DNA from: Terriglobia bacterium
GTDB lineage: Bacteria > Acidobacteriota > Terriglobia > Terriglobales > Acidobacteriaceae
Direction: 5' to 3'
Length of the DNA stretch: 64,000 bases
Assembly (NCBI GenBank): GCA_020073165.1
Contig: JAIQFP010000014.1
Coordinates: forward strand, 62,001-126,000
In this document: positions 19,278 to 29,902 of the stretch, piece after piece
Position numbering within the stretch: position 1 is the stretch's first letter
Layout: the number at the start of each line of letters is the position of its first letter
Notes under the pieces: generated by a model
Databases searched by the model: none
What the model was told of the DNA's origin: nothing
The model's input: the letters and a program-made list of their open reading frames with translations, nothing else
Translations under genes and position numbers: made by a program

Positions 19278-20660
19278 CTAACCCGTAACTTTCTCTTTTT
19301 TCAGCCGCCTGAGCAAAGAGGTGGGATGGATGCCCAGAATGCGGCACGCCTGAGTCTTGTTATTCCCGGTGGCGGCCAGCACCTGCTCAATGTAGTTGTC
19401 TTCCAGTTCGCGCAGGCTGACGAAGCGGTGTCCATTGCCGGGTATATCCTGGACCTCGGCTGCCTCGGCCTTCGCCTCCAGCGGGTGCTCACGGATTTCC
19501 TCCGGCAGATACGCCGCGTCAATATCTCCTTCGGGAGCCAGAATCATGGTCCGCTCAATCACATTCTTCAGTTCGCGGATGTTGCCCGGCCACGAATACT
19601 GCTGGAGCTGGTCGGCGGCCGCCGGCGTGAATCCTGTGAACTTCTTGTTCAACTCCCGATTGAAGTGTTGCAGCATCTCCAGCGCCAACGGCAGAACGTC
19701 TTCCTTGCGCTCGCGCAACGGCGGAATATAGAGCGGTACCACGTTCAAACGGTAATAGAGATCCTCCCGAAAGTGTCCGTGGGAAACAGCCTCTTTCAGG
19801 TTCACATTGGTGGCAGCGATCAGGCGCACATTTACCTTGATCACCCGTGTGCCCCCCAATCGCATGAAGGTCCCTTCCTCCAGCACCCGCAGCAGCTTGG
19901 CTTGCACGCTGGCCGACATGTTGCCGATCTCGTCGAGAAACACCGTCCCGCCGGTCGCCCGCTCCAGCAGACCTTCCTTGCGCCGGCGGGCATCGGTGAA
20001 CGCGCCTGGTTCATATCCAAACAGTTCGCTCTCCAGCAGCGCGTCCGGCAGGGCTGCGCAATTCAATTCCAACAGAGGCATGGAAGCCCGCGGGCTGGCG
20101 TAATGGATAGCCTTGGCCAGCACTCCTTTGCCGGTTCCGCTCTCGCCTTGAATCAGAATCGTGGTGTGGTCCGCTTCTGCCGCCTTGCGCGCCATCTCCA
20201 GCATCTTGATGGTGCCCGCATTCTGGGTGACCACCCGGCCGAAATCGTACCGCCCCTTCGCGGTCTCCACTGTGTCCCGCACCCGCACCCGCAGAGCCAG
20301 CATCTCAGTCGCGCGATGCATGGTGGCGATCATGTCGTCGAGGTGGAAGGGTTTCACGAGATAGTCGTAGGCCCCCAGCTTCATGGCTTCCACGGCGCGG
20401 TCCACCAGGTGATACGCGCTCATCATGATCACGATGGCCGCCGGGTTGCCTTCTTTGATCTGGCGCAACACCTCAACCCCGTCAATGCCCGGCAGCACGA
20501 TGTCGAGCAGCGTCAGGTCGGGCTTCTCCCCGCGAAAACTCTTCAGTGCATCCTCGCCCGAAGCGGCAGTCAGCACCTCAAACCCTTCCTGCCGCAGTCC
20601 GCGCGAAATCGTGCGCAGCGTCAGTTCTTCGTCGTCGACTACCAGTACCGAGTAAGACAT
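19278..20660 (-). CDS. Sigma-54-dependent response regulator, NtrC family
   Basis: 460 residues in three domains. The receiver (1-120) has the phospho-acceptor D53 in LTLLDIVLPGIDG and K103 in YDYLVKPF. The AAA+ domain (~145-380) has Walker A GESGTGKG (about 172-179) and Walker B GGTVFLDEIGN. The sigma-54 contact loop reads GAFTDA (219-224) instead of the common GAFTGA. A Fis-type helix-turn-helix closes the chain (NKTQACRILGIHPTSLLRRLK). It lies 26 bp downstream of the histidine kinase gene and is presumably phosphorylated by it. Target promoters are not evident in the window. Confidence 0.95.
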   Translation of the reverse strand: MSYSVLVVDDEELTLRTISRGLRQEGFEVLTAASGEDALKSFRGEKPDLTLLDIVLPGIDGVEVLRQIKEGNPAAIVIMMSAYHLVDRAVEAMKLGAYDYLVKPFHLDDMIATMHRATEMLALRVRVRDTVETAKGRYDFGRVVTQNAGTIKMLEMARKAAEADHTTILIQGESGTGKGVLAKAIHYASPRASMPLLELNCAALPDALLESELFGYEPGAFTDARRRKEGLLERATGGTVFLDEIGNMSASVQAKLLRVLEEGTFMRLGGTRVIKVNVRLIAATNVNLKEAVSHGHFREDLYYRLNVVPLYIPPLRERKEDVLPLALEMLQHFNRELNKKFTGFTPAAADQLQQYSWPGNIRELKNVIERTMILAPEGDIDAAYLPEEIREHPLEAKAEAAEVQDIPGNGHRFVSLRELEDNYIEQVLAATGNNKTQACRILGIHPTSLLRRLKKEKVTG

Positions 20661-20686
20661 ATAGCCTCAAGGCCTGCTGCCCGCTC

Positions 20687-21715
20687 CTACACCACCACCC
20701 GCGACTCCTCCTTCGTAACCTCGTCCGCCGCCTCCTCCTGCCGGATTGGGAGGGTGATCGTGATCGTGGTTCCGTGGTTGACCACGCTATCAGCGCGGAT
20801 CTCGCCGTTATGGCTGCGCACGTAAGCCTGGCTGATGCTCAGTCCCAAGCCGGTCCCTTTGCCGCGCTTGGTGGTGAAAAATGGCTCGAACACGTGCGGC
20901 AGAATGTCGGGTGGAATCCCACAGCCCGTGTCGCTGACCCGGATTTCGATGCTGTCCACATAGGTCAGCTTGCTGGCTGAGATCGTGATCCGCCCGCCTT
21001 CCGGCGTGGCCTCTGCCGCGTTGAGCAGCAAATTCATTAGCACCTGCGAAAGCTGATTGGCGTCAGCGCGGATATGCGGCAAGTCCGCTGGAACTTGGTT
21101 CTCCAGGTGCTTGTCCCGCAGCATGGGTTGGCCCTCAAGGAAGCTGAGCGTGTCCACCACCAGGCGATTCAGGCTGATCTTGCTCAGCACCAGTGGCCCC
21201 GGACGGGCGTAGTTGACCAATCCCCGCAGCGTGGCCGAAATGCGCTTGGCCCCGGCGATGCATTGCTCGATCTCCGCGCGCTGCTCAGGGTCGCTGGTGG
21301 CCCGGAGTTCCAGTTCCAGGTGCGAAAGAATTCCCAGCAGCGGATTGTTGATCTCGTGGGCTGCGCCCAGCGCCAGTCGTGCCAGAGCAGCATATTTCTC
21401 ATACTCGGCTAATTGCGCCTGGAACTGAATTTTCTCTTTGTTGAGTTCACGTTCCTCGTAGAGCCGCCGAAAAACTTCTTCCTGGGCCAGGTCGCGCTCT
21501 CTTTCCAGCCGGTGGGCGCCTTCCTGGGAGCTCTTGAGCTCCTCCGCCAGCTTGCGCAATGCATTGCGGCGTAATTGCCAGGCCACGAACACGACCACCA
21601 AGGCAACCAAGGAAAATCCGAAAATCACCTGCCCTAAGCCATGGAAGCTCCACAACGTCAATAAGTTACAGGCCGTGGCCAAGACGGTGTACGAATGTGC
21701 CAATGGCAGATTCAT
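20687..21715 (-). CDS. Sensor histidine kinase, NtrB-like partner
   Basis: 342 residues. Two hydrophobic segments (about 8-24 and 29-47) anchor the protein with almost no periplasmic loop. A charged coiled coil (50-108) follows. The phospho-acceptor is H120 in LGAAHEINNPLLGIL. The ATP-binding domain shows LMNLLLNAAEATPEGG (N box), VSDTGCGIPPDIL (G1), FEPFFTTK (F box) and GKGTGLGLSISQ (G2). The lack of a sensing domain suggests that it senses through the membrane helices or a partner protein. It is cotranscribed with the sigma-54 regulator downstream. Confidence 0.93.
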   Translation of the reverse strand: MNLPLAHSYTVLATACNLLTLWSFHGLGQVIFGFSLVALVVVFVAWQLRRNALRKLAEELKSSQEGAHRLERERDLAQEEVFRRLYEERELNKEKIQFQAQLAEYEKYAALARLALGAAHEINNPLLGILSHLELELRATSDPEQRAEIEQCIAGAKRISATLRGLVNYARPGPLVLSKISLNRLVVDTLSFLEGQPMLRDKHLENQVPADLPHIRADANQLSQVLMNLLLNAAEATPEGGRITISASKLTYVDSIEIRVSDTGCGIPPDILPHVFEPFFTTKRGKGTGLGLSISQAYVRSHNGEIRADSVVNHGTTITITLPIRQEEAADEVTKEESRVVV

Positions 21716-22019
21716 CCAGATACAACGATGAAGGGCTTTGTCTCAGAGCGCAGTGACGGGGGTCACGTGCCCGGGTGTGGTGTGAACACTGGAACTGCTC
21801 TCAAGAACACTTTAATGGGCGAAAACAACGTACTTCAGGGCCAAGGCCCCTACGAAGTTGGTCCCTTGTCTGGAGCGGCCGAAATGGGTTTCAGGGGTTC
21901 GCGCCGCGCGGGATACCGCAAGCCACTCGCAACTGGGAGGTCCTTGAATCCAAAGAGCGGGAGTCGTCCCGCTCTTTATTGTGCTTGTGGGGCTGGGAAC
22001 CTCACCGGCGCGGGTGTGG
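21716..22019. other. Intergenic region with one strong hairpin
   Basis: A gap of about 300 bp between the kinase start and the stop of the secreted-protein gene. I found a strong hairpin (listed separately) and a near-palindrome GGGTCACGTGCCC around 21769-21781 in the kinase upstream region. It could be an operator, but there is no second copy nearby. I see no sigma-54 promoter here. Confidence 0.6.
21952..21977 (-). terminator. Hairpin after the secreted-protein gene, probable terminator
   Basis: Perfect 11-bp arms AAAGAGCGGGA and TCCCGCTCTTT enclose a 4-nt loop, about 43 bp past the stop of the minus-strand gene at 22020. The T run is short on both strands (TTT on the minus, TTTATT on the plus), so it may work in either direction. 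Confidence 0.65.
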
Positions 22020-22919
22020 CTACTGGCCGATGCGCGTTCCTTGAGCGAGGGAATACATGAACGGCGATCCATTGCCAAGGTCGATGATCGCGAGCCCGTA
22101 GTACTCCTTACCTTCGTTGAAGAAGACACCCTTGATAACAATCGGGCTCGGAATGCCTTCCACGTTGAGGTCAGTGGAAAACGAGCAATCAGGGCTGACG
22201 GTCGTCGTTCCCCAAACCGGTAGTTCGATCGGGGGCAACGGTCCGAGCTTCTCGTACAGGGTACCGGTATAGTCGCCGGTCATTGAAATGTCTTCTCTTA
22301 AGAGCACTGAGTCGGCAAAGGCGGTTGTCGGATCAAGGTCAATGATGTTTTCCACGCTAGTCAGATAGGTCCCGCGGGCGGTGTGCGGTCCGCAGAACTG
22401 AGGCTTATTGCGGGATCTGCTGATGCGTTGCCCAGTACCGATCCAGGCCAGGGTGCTGACCCCGTTCACAATGGTAGTGGGAACCGAGCGGTACTCGCGA
22501 CCGTTGTCAAACAGAATGAAGCGTTCCTCGATCGTGGCCGACAGGCCGCCAGGCAGATTCGCTACATATGTGAACTTGCCGGTGCAGTCTGGGTTCATTT
22601 CGGTGATCGTGGCCTGCACCGGAATAGGGTCCAGACCTCCGTTGAGCGCGCCGAGCAAAATCCAGTAAAAACCATCGCCGACCCCGCGCGAAAACGTGAT
22701 CTCACCTACGTTGACAAAAGTTGCCACCGCTCCCGCCCAATGCAATGGGAACGGCTGTTGTGAGGGGTCAAGAATCAAACTGGACCCCCTCTCATAGAAC
22801 GCGTAAGTGCCGGTGAAGGTCTGCAAGCTACATCTCTCGTGCGCGTAAGCCGAAGGAACGGCGACCCACAAGCAGACCAGCAGGATTGCAAGCGTGACAC
22901 CCATGATTTTCGTAACCAT
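22020..22919 (-). CDS. Secreted protein of unknown function
   Basis: A 299-residue protein with a clear signal peptide (residues 1-26, MGVTLAILLVCLWVAVPSAYA, then HERCS). The mature part has no motif I recognise. Two similar halves can be seen, each with a CSLQTFTGTYAFYERG or CGPHTARGTYLTSVEN opening, a MTGDYTG or DCTGKFTY strand, and a C-terminal stretch with FNEGKEYYG or FDNGREYRS. This suggests an internal duplication of a small beta domain with one cysteine at the start of each repeat. The SD GGAGGTG precedes the ATG at 22919. It stands alone. Confidence 0.7.
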   Translation of the reverse strand: MVTKIMGVTLAILLVCLWVAVPSAYAHERCSLQTFTGTYAFYERGSSLILDPSQQPFPLHWAGAVATFVNVGEITFSRGVGDGFYWILLGALNGGLDPIPVQATITEMNPDCTGKFTYVANLPGGLSATIEERFILFDNGREYRSVPTTIVNGVSTLAWIGTGQRISRSRNKPQFCGPHTARGTYLTSVENIIDLDPTTAFADSVLLREDISMTGDYTGTLYEKLGPLPPIELPVWGTTTVSPDCSFSTDLNVEGIPSPIVIKGVFFNEGKEYYGLAIIDLGNGSPFMYSLAQGTRIGQ

Positions 22920-22989
22920 GATGGCACCTCCGAGCTAACATTCTCGTGGGGCGGTAGAACTAAGGAAATAGACGGGAACTTGAATCTGC

Positions 22990-23059
22990 CTTAAATCTTG
23001 CCTACCGCGCGGCCCTATGGAAGTGCGCCGTTTGCCTGTGAGATTGACCGCTACACCTG
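22990..23059 (+). repeat. Imperfect direct repeat, copy 1
   Basis: A ~70-bp unit beginning CTTAAATCTTGCCTACCGCG and ending ACCGCTACACCTG. Copy 2 at 23225-23292 shares both ends and about three quarters of the positions between them, with a 2-nt gap. Both copies lie between the divergent secreted-protein gene and the winged-helix regulator gene. Confidence 0.75.
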
Positions 23060-23182
23060 GCGATGGCGCGGCATCATCCAGGCCATTCCCGAAGTGGGAA
23101 CAAGGGTCGCTTCGGCCAACGCAAGAGTGCCACGAGCGCCCCGGCAATGGCGCTAGACTATTACTTGTAGTTCCTGAGTGAC

Positions 23183-23214
23183 ACCTCGGCGGCTATCATT
23201 TGGTAGACCGAGGT
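23183..23214. other. Hairpin between the two direct repeats
   Basis: Arms ACCTCGG (23183-23189) and CCGAGGT (23208-23214), with an inner CTA/TAG pair, form a 7-bp stem. TTGATTTGTTCTT follows on the plus strand, so it could stop transcription entering from the left, or it may be part of the operator region. Confidence 0.45.
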
Positions 23215-23224
23215 TTGATTTGTT

Positions 23225-23292
23225 CTTAAATTTTGCCTACCGCGCAGCGCTATGGAGCTTCACCATTTGGCTGCGATTCACCGCTACACCTG
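23225..23292 (+). repeat. Imperfect direct repeat, copy 2
   Basis: Second unit, beginning CTTAAATTTTGCCTACCGCG and ending ACCGCTACACCTG. It ends 41 bp before the ATG of the regulator gene at 23334, so it overlaps the likely promoter or leader. A GGCGGCTATC motif lies just before the hairpin of copy 2 and again just after the unit (TTGGCGGCTATCGCAGG). Confidence 0.75.
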
Positions 23293-23333
23293 CAAAGGAG
23301 TAGCGTCTTGGCGGCTATCGCAGGAGCCGGACA

Positions 23334-25091
23334 ATGCCCAACATCGTCCGCTTCGACCACTTCGAAGTTGATCTGTCCGCAGGCCAGCTCTCCAAACGCG
23401 GCTTGAAGATCAGCCTCCGTGAGAAGTCTTTCCAGATGCTGGAGGCGCTGCTCGAACACCCCGGACAAGTCGTCACGCGCGAGGACCTGCGCCGGCGGCT
23501 GTGGCACGAAGAGGTGTTCGTCGATTTCGACAACAACCTGAACACCGCGATTGCCCGATTGCGGGAGGCGCTGGGGGACTCGGCCGATCATCCGCGCTTT
23601 ATCGAAACACTGCCCAAGCGCGGCTACCGCTTCCTGGCGAATGTTTCCGAACTGCCTCGAGCACGGGAGGTGACCCCGGCGAAGAGAGGCAAGCTGGTGG
23701 TGCTGCCGCTCGTCAACTTGAGCGGCGATCCGGCGGAGGAGTACTTCAGCGACGCCATGACGGACGAAATCATCACCGAGTTCGCGCGATTGGCGCCCCA
23801 ACAGCTGGCCGTGATTGCCCGCACCACGGCCATGCACTACAAGGGCAGTCAAAAGGATGTTACCCGGATCGGCCGCGAGTTGGGCGTGGATTACGTCGTG
23901 GAGGGCGGCGTTCGCCGCCTGAATGGTCGCGTAGGCATCAACGCGCAGCTCATCCAGGTCAGCGACCAGACGCACCTGTTCGCCAAGAAGTACGATGCCG
24001 CGCTGGACGATATCTTCAACATGCAGAGGCACGTCGCGTTAGACATCGCCGGTCGCATCGGCGTTGCCCCAGTGCCGGACAACATTCGCGCGGGTGTGGC
24101 AGTCGGCGGGCTGGCTGGCAGGAAGCCTACCGAGGATCTCACCGCCTACAACGAATACATTCAAGCCCGTTATCTCATGGGCACAACTGCGGAGGGCTTA
24201 GCCAAGGTCAAGGAGCACCTGGAGAAGGCGATTGCATGCGACCCCGAGTTCGCGCTCGCCTACGATGCGCTGGCGGAGGTCTATTGGTATGTGGGCTACT
24301 TTGGTTTTATGCGCCCGCGAGAAGCGTTCTCCGTCGGCATAGTTCACGCGCTGCGTGCGATCGAAATTGACAACACGCGCGCCGAAACTCATGCCCTGCT
24401 GGGCCAATTTCACAAGACAGTCGAGTACAACTGGCCCGAAGTCCAGCGGGAAATGGCCCTCGCGCTGCGACTGGACCCAACTTCTCCCCTCGTGAGGTTG
24501 CGTTATGCGGTGAGCTGGTTGATGCCGCAGGGGCGCATGGAGGAAGCTACCGCCGAGGTCGAACTTGCGTTGCAGTCGGACCCACTATCTCTGTTCGCGC
24601 GGACTTGGCGGGCCCTGATGCTGCTGATCTGGCACCAGCACGAACGGACGCTGGAGGCAGCCCGACAGGTGCTCGAACTCGATCCAGCCGCCCAATGGGC
24701 CTATATCGCCATAGGATCCACGTACCGCGACCAGGGACTCTTCGAAAAGGCCATTGCAGCCCACCGCAGGGCAATGGAAGCTTCCGGCGATCTCCCTTCC
24801 ATGATGGGCTGGCTGGGCCTCACATTGGGGCTGAGCGGCAATGCATCCGAGGCCCGCGCCTTGCTGGAGCGCCTTTACCGCAAGGCGGCGCAAGGATATG
24901 TGCCGCCAACGAGCCTCGCCTGGATCCATCTCGGGCTCGGAGAAATAGATGCCGCCTTCGAATGGCTCAATCGGGCAGTTGACGAGTGCGATCAGTTGCT
25001 GATGCCGATCAAGAGTTACGCCTTCCTCGATCCAATCCGCGCTGACCCGCGCTTCGATGTACTCCTCCACAGGATGAACCTGGAACCCTGA
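23334..25091 (+). CDS. Winged-helix transcription regulator with TolB-like and TPR domains
   Basis: 585 residues. An OmpR-type winged helix occupies ~1-100 (VRFDHFEVDLSAGQLSKRG, REDLRRRLWHEEVFVDFDNNL, RFIETLPKRGYRFLANV). No receiver domain precedes it, and there is no transmembrane helix after it. A TolB/FlgO-like N-terminal domain spans about 120-250 (LVVLPLVNLSGDPAEEYFSD, LGVDYVVEGGVRRLNGRV). TPR-like helical repeats fill ~275-570. This CadC-like layout with sensory repeats is abundant in Acidobacteriota. The ligand is unknown. The upstream direct repeats are candidate sites for self-control. It is convergent with phoU. Confidence 0.88.
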   Translation: MPNIVRFDHFEVDLSAGQLSKRGLKISLREKSFQMLEALLEHPGQVVTREDLRRRLWHEEVFVDFDNNLNTAIARLREALGDSADHPRFIETLPKRGYRFLANVSELPRAREVTPAKRGKLVVLPLVNLSGDPAEEYFSDAMTDEIITEFARLAPQQLAVIARTTAMHYKGSQKDVTRIGRELGVDYVVEGGVRRLNGRVGINAQLIQVSDQTHLFAKKYDAALDDIFNMQRHVALDIAGRIGVAPVPDNIRAGVAVGGLAGRKPTEDLTAYNEYIQARYLMGTTAEGLAKVKEHLEKAIACDPEFALAYDALAEVYWYVGYFGFMRPREAFSVGIVHALRAIEIDNTRAETHALLGQFHKTVEYNWPEVQREMALALRLDPTSPLVRLRYAVSWLMPQGRMEEATAEVELALQSDPLSLFARTWRALMLLIWHQHERTLEAARQVLELDPAAQWAYIAIGSTYRDQGLFEKAIAAHRRAMEASGDLPSMMGWLGLTLGLSGNASEARALLERLYRKAAQGYVPPTSLAWIHLGLGEIDAAFEWLNRAVDECDQLLMPIKSYAFLDPIRADPRFDVLLHRMNLEP

Positions 25092-25148
25092 GCCGGGGTC
25101 AATCGTGCCACAAAGACTGAGTTACACGACTATGTCCTACCTGTATTT

Positions 25149-25874
25149 TCAGCGCTTTTCGTCCCGCGCCCGCAGCCAGTCCAGGAACATCTGCTCAAGG
25201 GGTTTGTCGTAGGTCATCATCACGTGGCGGACGCTGTGTCCGCTGACGAAGTGGCACACTTCTTCGGCCAGGTTCTTGGCGTGATCGCCGGCACGCTCCA
25301 GCGACTGGGTCATGAAGATGACCTGCAAACTGGCGTGCCTCTGTAAGTTTTCCGGGTTCTCGATGTGCCGCAGGAAGATCAGGTTTCGCAAACGATCCAT
25401 CTCGGCATCGGCCCGCAACACGTCTACTGCTTTTTTCACGTCCCGTCCGGAAAAGGCAGTGCCCACATCGCTCAGCATCTTTTCCAGAACTGTGGCCATG
25501 TGGGTGAGATCACGCGCGTCCTGAGGATCAATCCGCGCACCTGCCGCTTGCGCGCTGCTGGCAAAGCTGAGCAGCAGGTCGCCGATGCGTTCTACGCCGA
25601 TCATGATTTTCATGCAGGCCAGCAGCTCACGGGCTTCTGCCTCTGTGACCTGGGTGATGGCATCGGTGACCCCGGCGTCAATTTCCCGGTCGAGCGTGTC
25701 CAGCTCCTTCTCGCGCTCGCGCAACGTGCTCAGCAGCGGGGAAGAACCCGTGGCGATGCCTTCGGCCGCAGTTCCGGCGGCTTCTTTGGCCAGCCGGCAG
25801 GCTTGGATGGTTTGACGGACCAGGTGCGCATAAGAAGGCTCTGGCTCCGGGCTCTTGAGGCTGGCAGTACTCAT
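25149..25874 (-). CDS. phoU: PhoU-domain phosphate regulator
   Basis: From the ATG at 25874 (MSTASLKSPEPEPSYAHLV) it has 241 residues. It consists of two three-helix PhoU repeats, with EREKELDTLDREIDAG in the first and RAGDHAKNLAEEVCHF in the second, the usual metal-binding helix. PhoU links the Pst transporter to PhoR and dampens the phosphate response. The frame is open to 25952, but that extension is arginine-rich and unlike the family. It lies downstream of phoR after about 155 bp. No pst genes are in the window. Confidence 0.9.
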   Translation of the reverse strand: MSTASLKSPEPEPSYAHLVRQTIQACRLAKEAAGTAAEGIATGSSPLLSTLREREKELDTLDREIDAGVTDAITQVTEAEARELLACMKIMIGVERIGDLLLSFASSAQAAGARIDPQDARDLTHMATVLEKMLSDVGTAFSGRDVKKAVDVLRADAEMDRLRNLIFLRHIENPENLQRHASLQVIFMTQSLERAGDHAKNLAEEVCHFVSGHSVRHVMMTYDKPLEQMFLDWLRARDEKR

Positions 25875-26030
25875 GCGCAGTTCCTTCCGCACGGCGATCG
25901 GCGCCGTCCGCACGTGATCGTTCCTTCGCCGCCGGTTTAGACGGATATCCAAGGCTCAAGCATAGGTCGTTTTCCTCAAACCATGGTTAAAGTCTTGTGA
26001 ATTCTTGCGCCGGATACCCAGACTGCGCAC

Positions 26031-27760
<1,730 letters not shown>

Positions 27761-27764
<4 letters not shown>

Positions 27765-28453
27765 TTGGGGACCTCGAAGCGGTAACCTGCCCCACGCACC
27801 GTCTTCAAATACCGCGGGTTCTCTGGATCAGGCTCGATCTTCTCCCGGATGCGGCGCACGTAAACGTCCACCGATCGCGGCGTCACATAGGCTGTATCGC
27901 GCCACACCGAATCCAGCAATTGGTCGCGCGTGAACACGCGTCCGCTGTGCCGCGCAAAGTAATCGAGCAAGCGAAACTCGGTCGCCGTTGTTGTGATGAG
28001 CTTGCCGCGCACGGTGAGCGTCATCGCCCCGGGATCGATTTCAATCTCGCCCACCCGCACCGGTGATTGCGACAGCGGCCGCTCAAACCGCCGCAGCACC
28101 GCTTTCACTCGCGCCACCAGTTCCCGCGGGCTGAACGGCTTTGGAATGTAATCATCCGCCCCCAGTTCCAGGCCCAGGATGCGGTCCGCCTCGCCGCTCT
28201 TCGCCGTCAGAAAAATGACCGGGGTCGAGGCCAGCCCCTGCGTCTGCCGGATCTGCCGGCATAGTTCCAGCCCATCTTTTCCCGGCACCATGATGTCCAG
28301 CAGAAACAGCGTCGGCCGCTGCCGTTCCGACTCGCTGATGACGGTGCTTCCCGTAGGAAACACCTTCACCCCGAATCCCTCCCCTTCCAGGTGATGTCGT
28401 ACCAGGCGCGAGATATCGGGATCGTCTTCCACGACATAGATGCTGGGTTTCAC
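27761..28453 (-). CDS. phoB: PhoB-type response regulator
   Basis: About 230 residues from a GTG at 28453 (VKPSIYVVEDDPDIS). The receiver phospho-acceptor is D53 in LFLLDIMVPGKDG and the conserved lysine lies in DDYIPKPFSPREL. The DNA-binding winged helix follows from about 130 (TATEFRLLDYFARHSGRVFTRDQL, SVDVYVRRIREKIE, YLKTVRGAGYRFE). The frame is open to another GTG at 28486, but that adds 11 residues that the family lacks, and neither GTG has a strong SD. First gene of the phoB-phoR-phoU set. Confidence 0.93.
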
Positions 28454-28745
28454 AGGGATATTGTAGCGGGCGCCGCCGTCGAGCACCTAATGGTCCCCCG
28501 AACCAGGAGGTGGAAGTCGAGAGTACCGATGAGTGCGCGCATCGGATGGCAATTCGATATTCTCCTGGGCTGATCGCTGGCTAGTGGTAACCGCGCGGGC
28601 AATAGTCGCGCGCTGACAGGATCGCGCAGCCTCCTCCTGTTGATTGCGCCCCATTTCGGGAAAAGCCAGCACCAATCACGAGAAGCTACCGCCAACACTG
28701 CGGTGATGTGGCGCAGAATGGATGCAGGAAATCCGGAGGCTTATC

Positions 28746-29882
28746 ATGCGCCGCTCTCATTCCATTTTGCTTCTGGGCCTGCTGCTGGGAGCCGCTTGCA
28801 CCGCCAGCCCCGAGCCCAAAACCGCCGGCCAGCATCAGCTGCTTCTGCGGCAGCAGGTAGTGGTGGACCAGCAAGGCCTGGGCTTCGAAGCCTTCCGCAT
28901 GCTGGTGCCCAAGGACTGGGGCTTCGCCGGGGGCATTTCCTGGAATTTCGGCAAGTTCCCTCCCGAGGCCCGCACCGCCTACACCGTCACTAGTTCCGAC
29001 GGCCGCGGGGTGATCGAGTCGTTTCCTGCGCCGAACATGTACTGGTCGCCCGATCCGATGATGCAGCAGTCTTTTGCCCAGACCGGTTCCACCATCATGC
29101 AGCCGATGCAGGCGGAGGACTTCCTCAAGAATTTCTACATGTCCCAGGTTCGCCCGGATGCCGCCAACGTGAAGATCGTGGACACCCAGGCGTTGCCCGA
29201 CTTGGCCCGTCATGCGCTGGAGATCAACCGGTTCATGATGAACATCTTCGGGCAGATCTCACCGTTCCAGTTTCCCTTCGAGCTGCGCGCCGATTCTGCG
29301 CGCGTGAGGTTCGAATATGTGCAGGGCGGCCGGAAGATGATCGAAGACGTCACCGCCACTGTGGATTACTTCATCTCCACAACCATGAGCCTTTATGGCG
29401 GCCCGATCCAGTCGGTCAGCTGGAACCCGGCGATCATCAGCTTCCGCGCGCCAGCGGAGGAATTCGACCAGAAAGCCGCCGCCTACAAAATTGTCATCGC
29501 CACCCGCCAGGAGAACCCCCGCTACACGGTGGAACTGACCCGCCTGATGGCGACCATCACCCGCGAGCAGTTGCGCCAGCAGCAGGCCATCTTCAACCGC
29601 ATGCAGCAGATCCACCGCACCCAGGAAGAGATCAGCGACATGATTTATGAGGGCTACCAGAAGCGGAGTGCGGCCTACGACCGCATCTTCGACAACTACA
29701 CGCAGGCGCTGCGCGGGCTGGAGACCTACAGCGACCCGGTCAACAACTACAATGTCGAACTCCCTACCGGCTACAACAGCGCCTGGACGAACGGGATCGA
29801 CTATGTCATCAGCGACAGCGCCAGCTTCGATCCCAATGTCGGTTCCACCCAGAACTGGCACAAGATGGAACGCCAGAGGTAG
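28746..29882 (+). CDS. Lipoprotein of unknown function
   Basis: 378 residues from the ATG at 28746 (MRRSHSILLLGLLLGAACTA). The lipobox is LGAAC, so it should be acylated and held in an envelope membrane. The mature part opens with VVVDQQGLGFEAFRMLVPKDWGFAGGISWNF, which looks like the mixed beta fold of proteins that handle a user-defined mixture of polar ligands, but I cannot name a family. A glutamine/arginine-rich helix lies at about 270-330 (REQLRQQQAIFNRMQQIHRT). An earlier in-frame ATG at 28722 would add eight residues. It is divergent from phoB. Confidence 0.75.
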   Translation: MRRSHSILLLGLLLGAACTASPEPKTAGQHQLLLRQQVVVDQQGLGFEAFRMLVPKDWGFAGGISWNFGKFPPEARTAYTVTSSDGRGVIESFPAPNMYWSPDPMMQQSFAQTGSTIMQPMQAEDFLKNFYMSQVRPDAANVKIVDTQALPDLARHALEINRFMMNIFGQISPFQFPFELRADSARVRFEYVQGGRKMIEDVTATVDYFISTTMSLYGGPIQSVSWNPAIISFRAPAEEFDQKAAAYKIVIATRQENPRYTVELTRLMATITREQLRQQQAIFNRMQQIHRTQEEISDMIYEGYQKRSAAYDRIFDNYTQALRGLETYSDPVNNYNVELPTGYNSAWTNGIDYVISDSASFDPNVGSTQNWHKMERQR

Positions 29883-29902
29883 AGAGGAGTCGACGAAACT
29901 AT

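Noticed and set aside
19131-20825. Long open frame on the plus strand opposite the sigma-54 regulator
   Set aside because: The minus strand encodes a complete NtrC-type protein. The plus frame has histidine/arginine-rich composition typical of antisense shadow.
23334-25091. Adenylate cyclase, because of the winged helix plus TPR layout
   Set aside because: No class III cyclase catalytic motif is present; the middle domain looks like TolB/FlgO.
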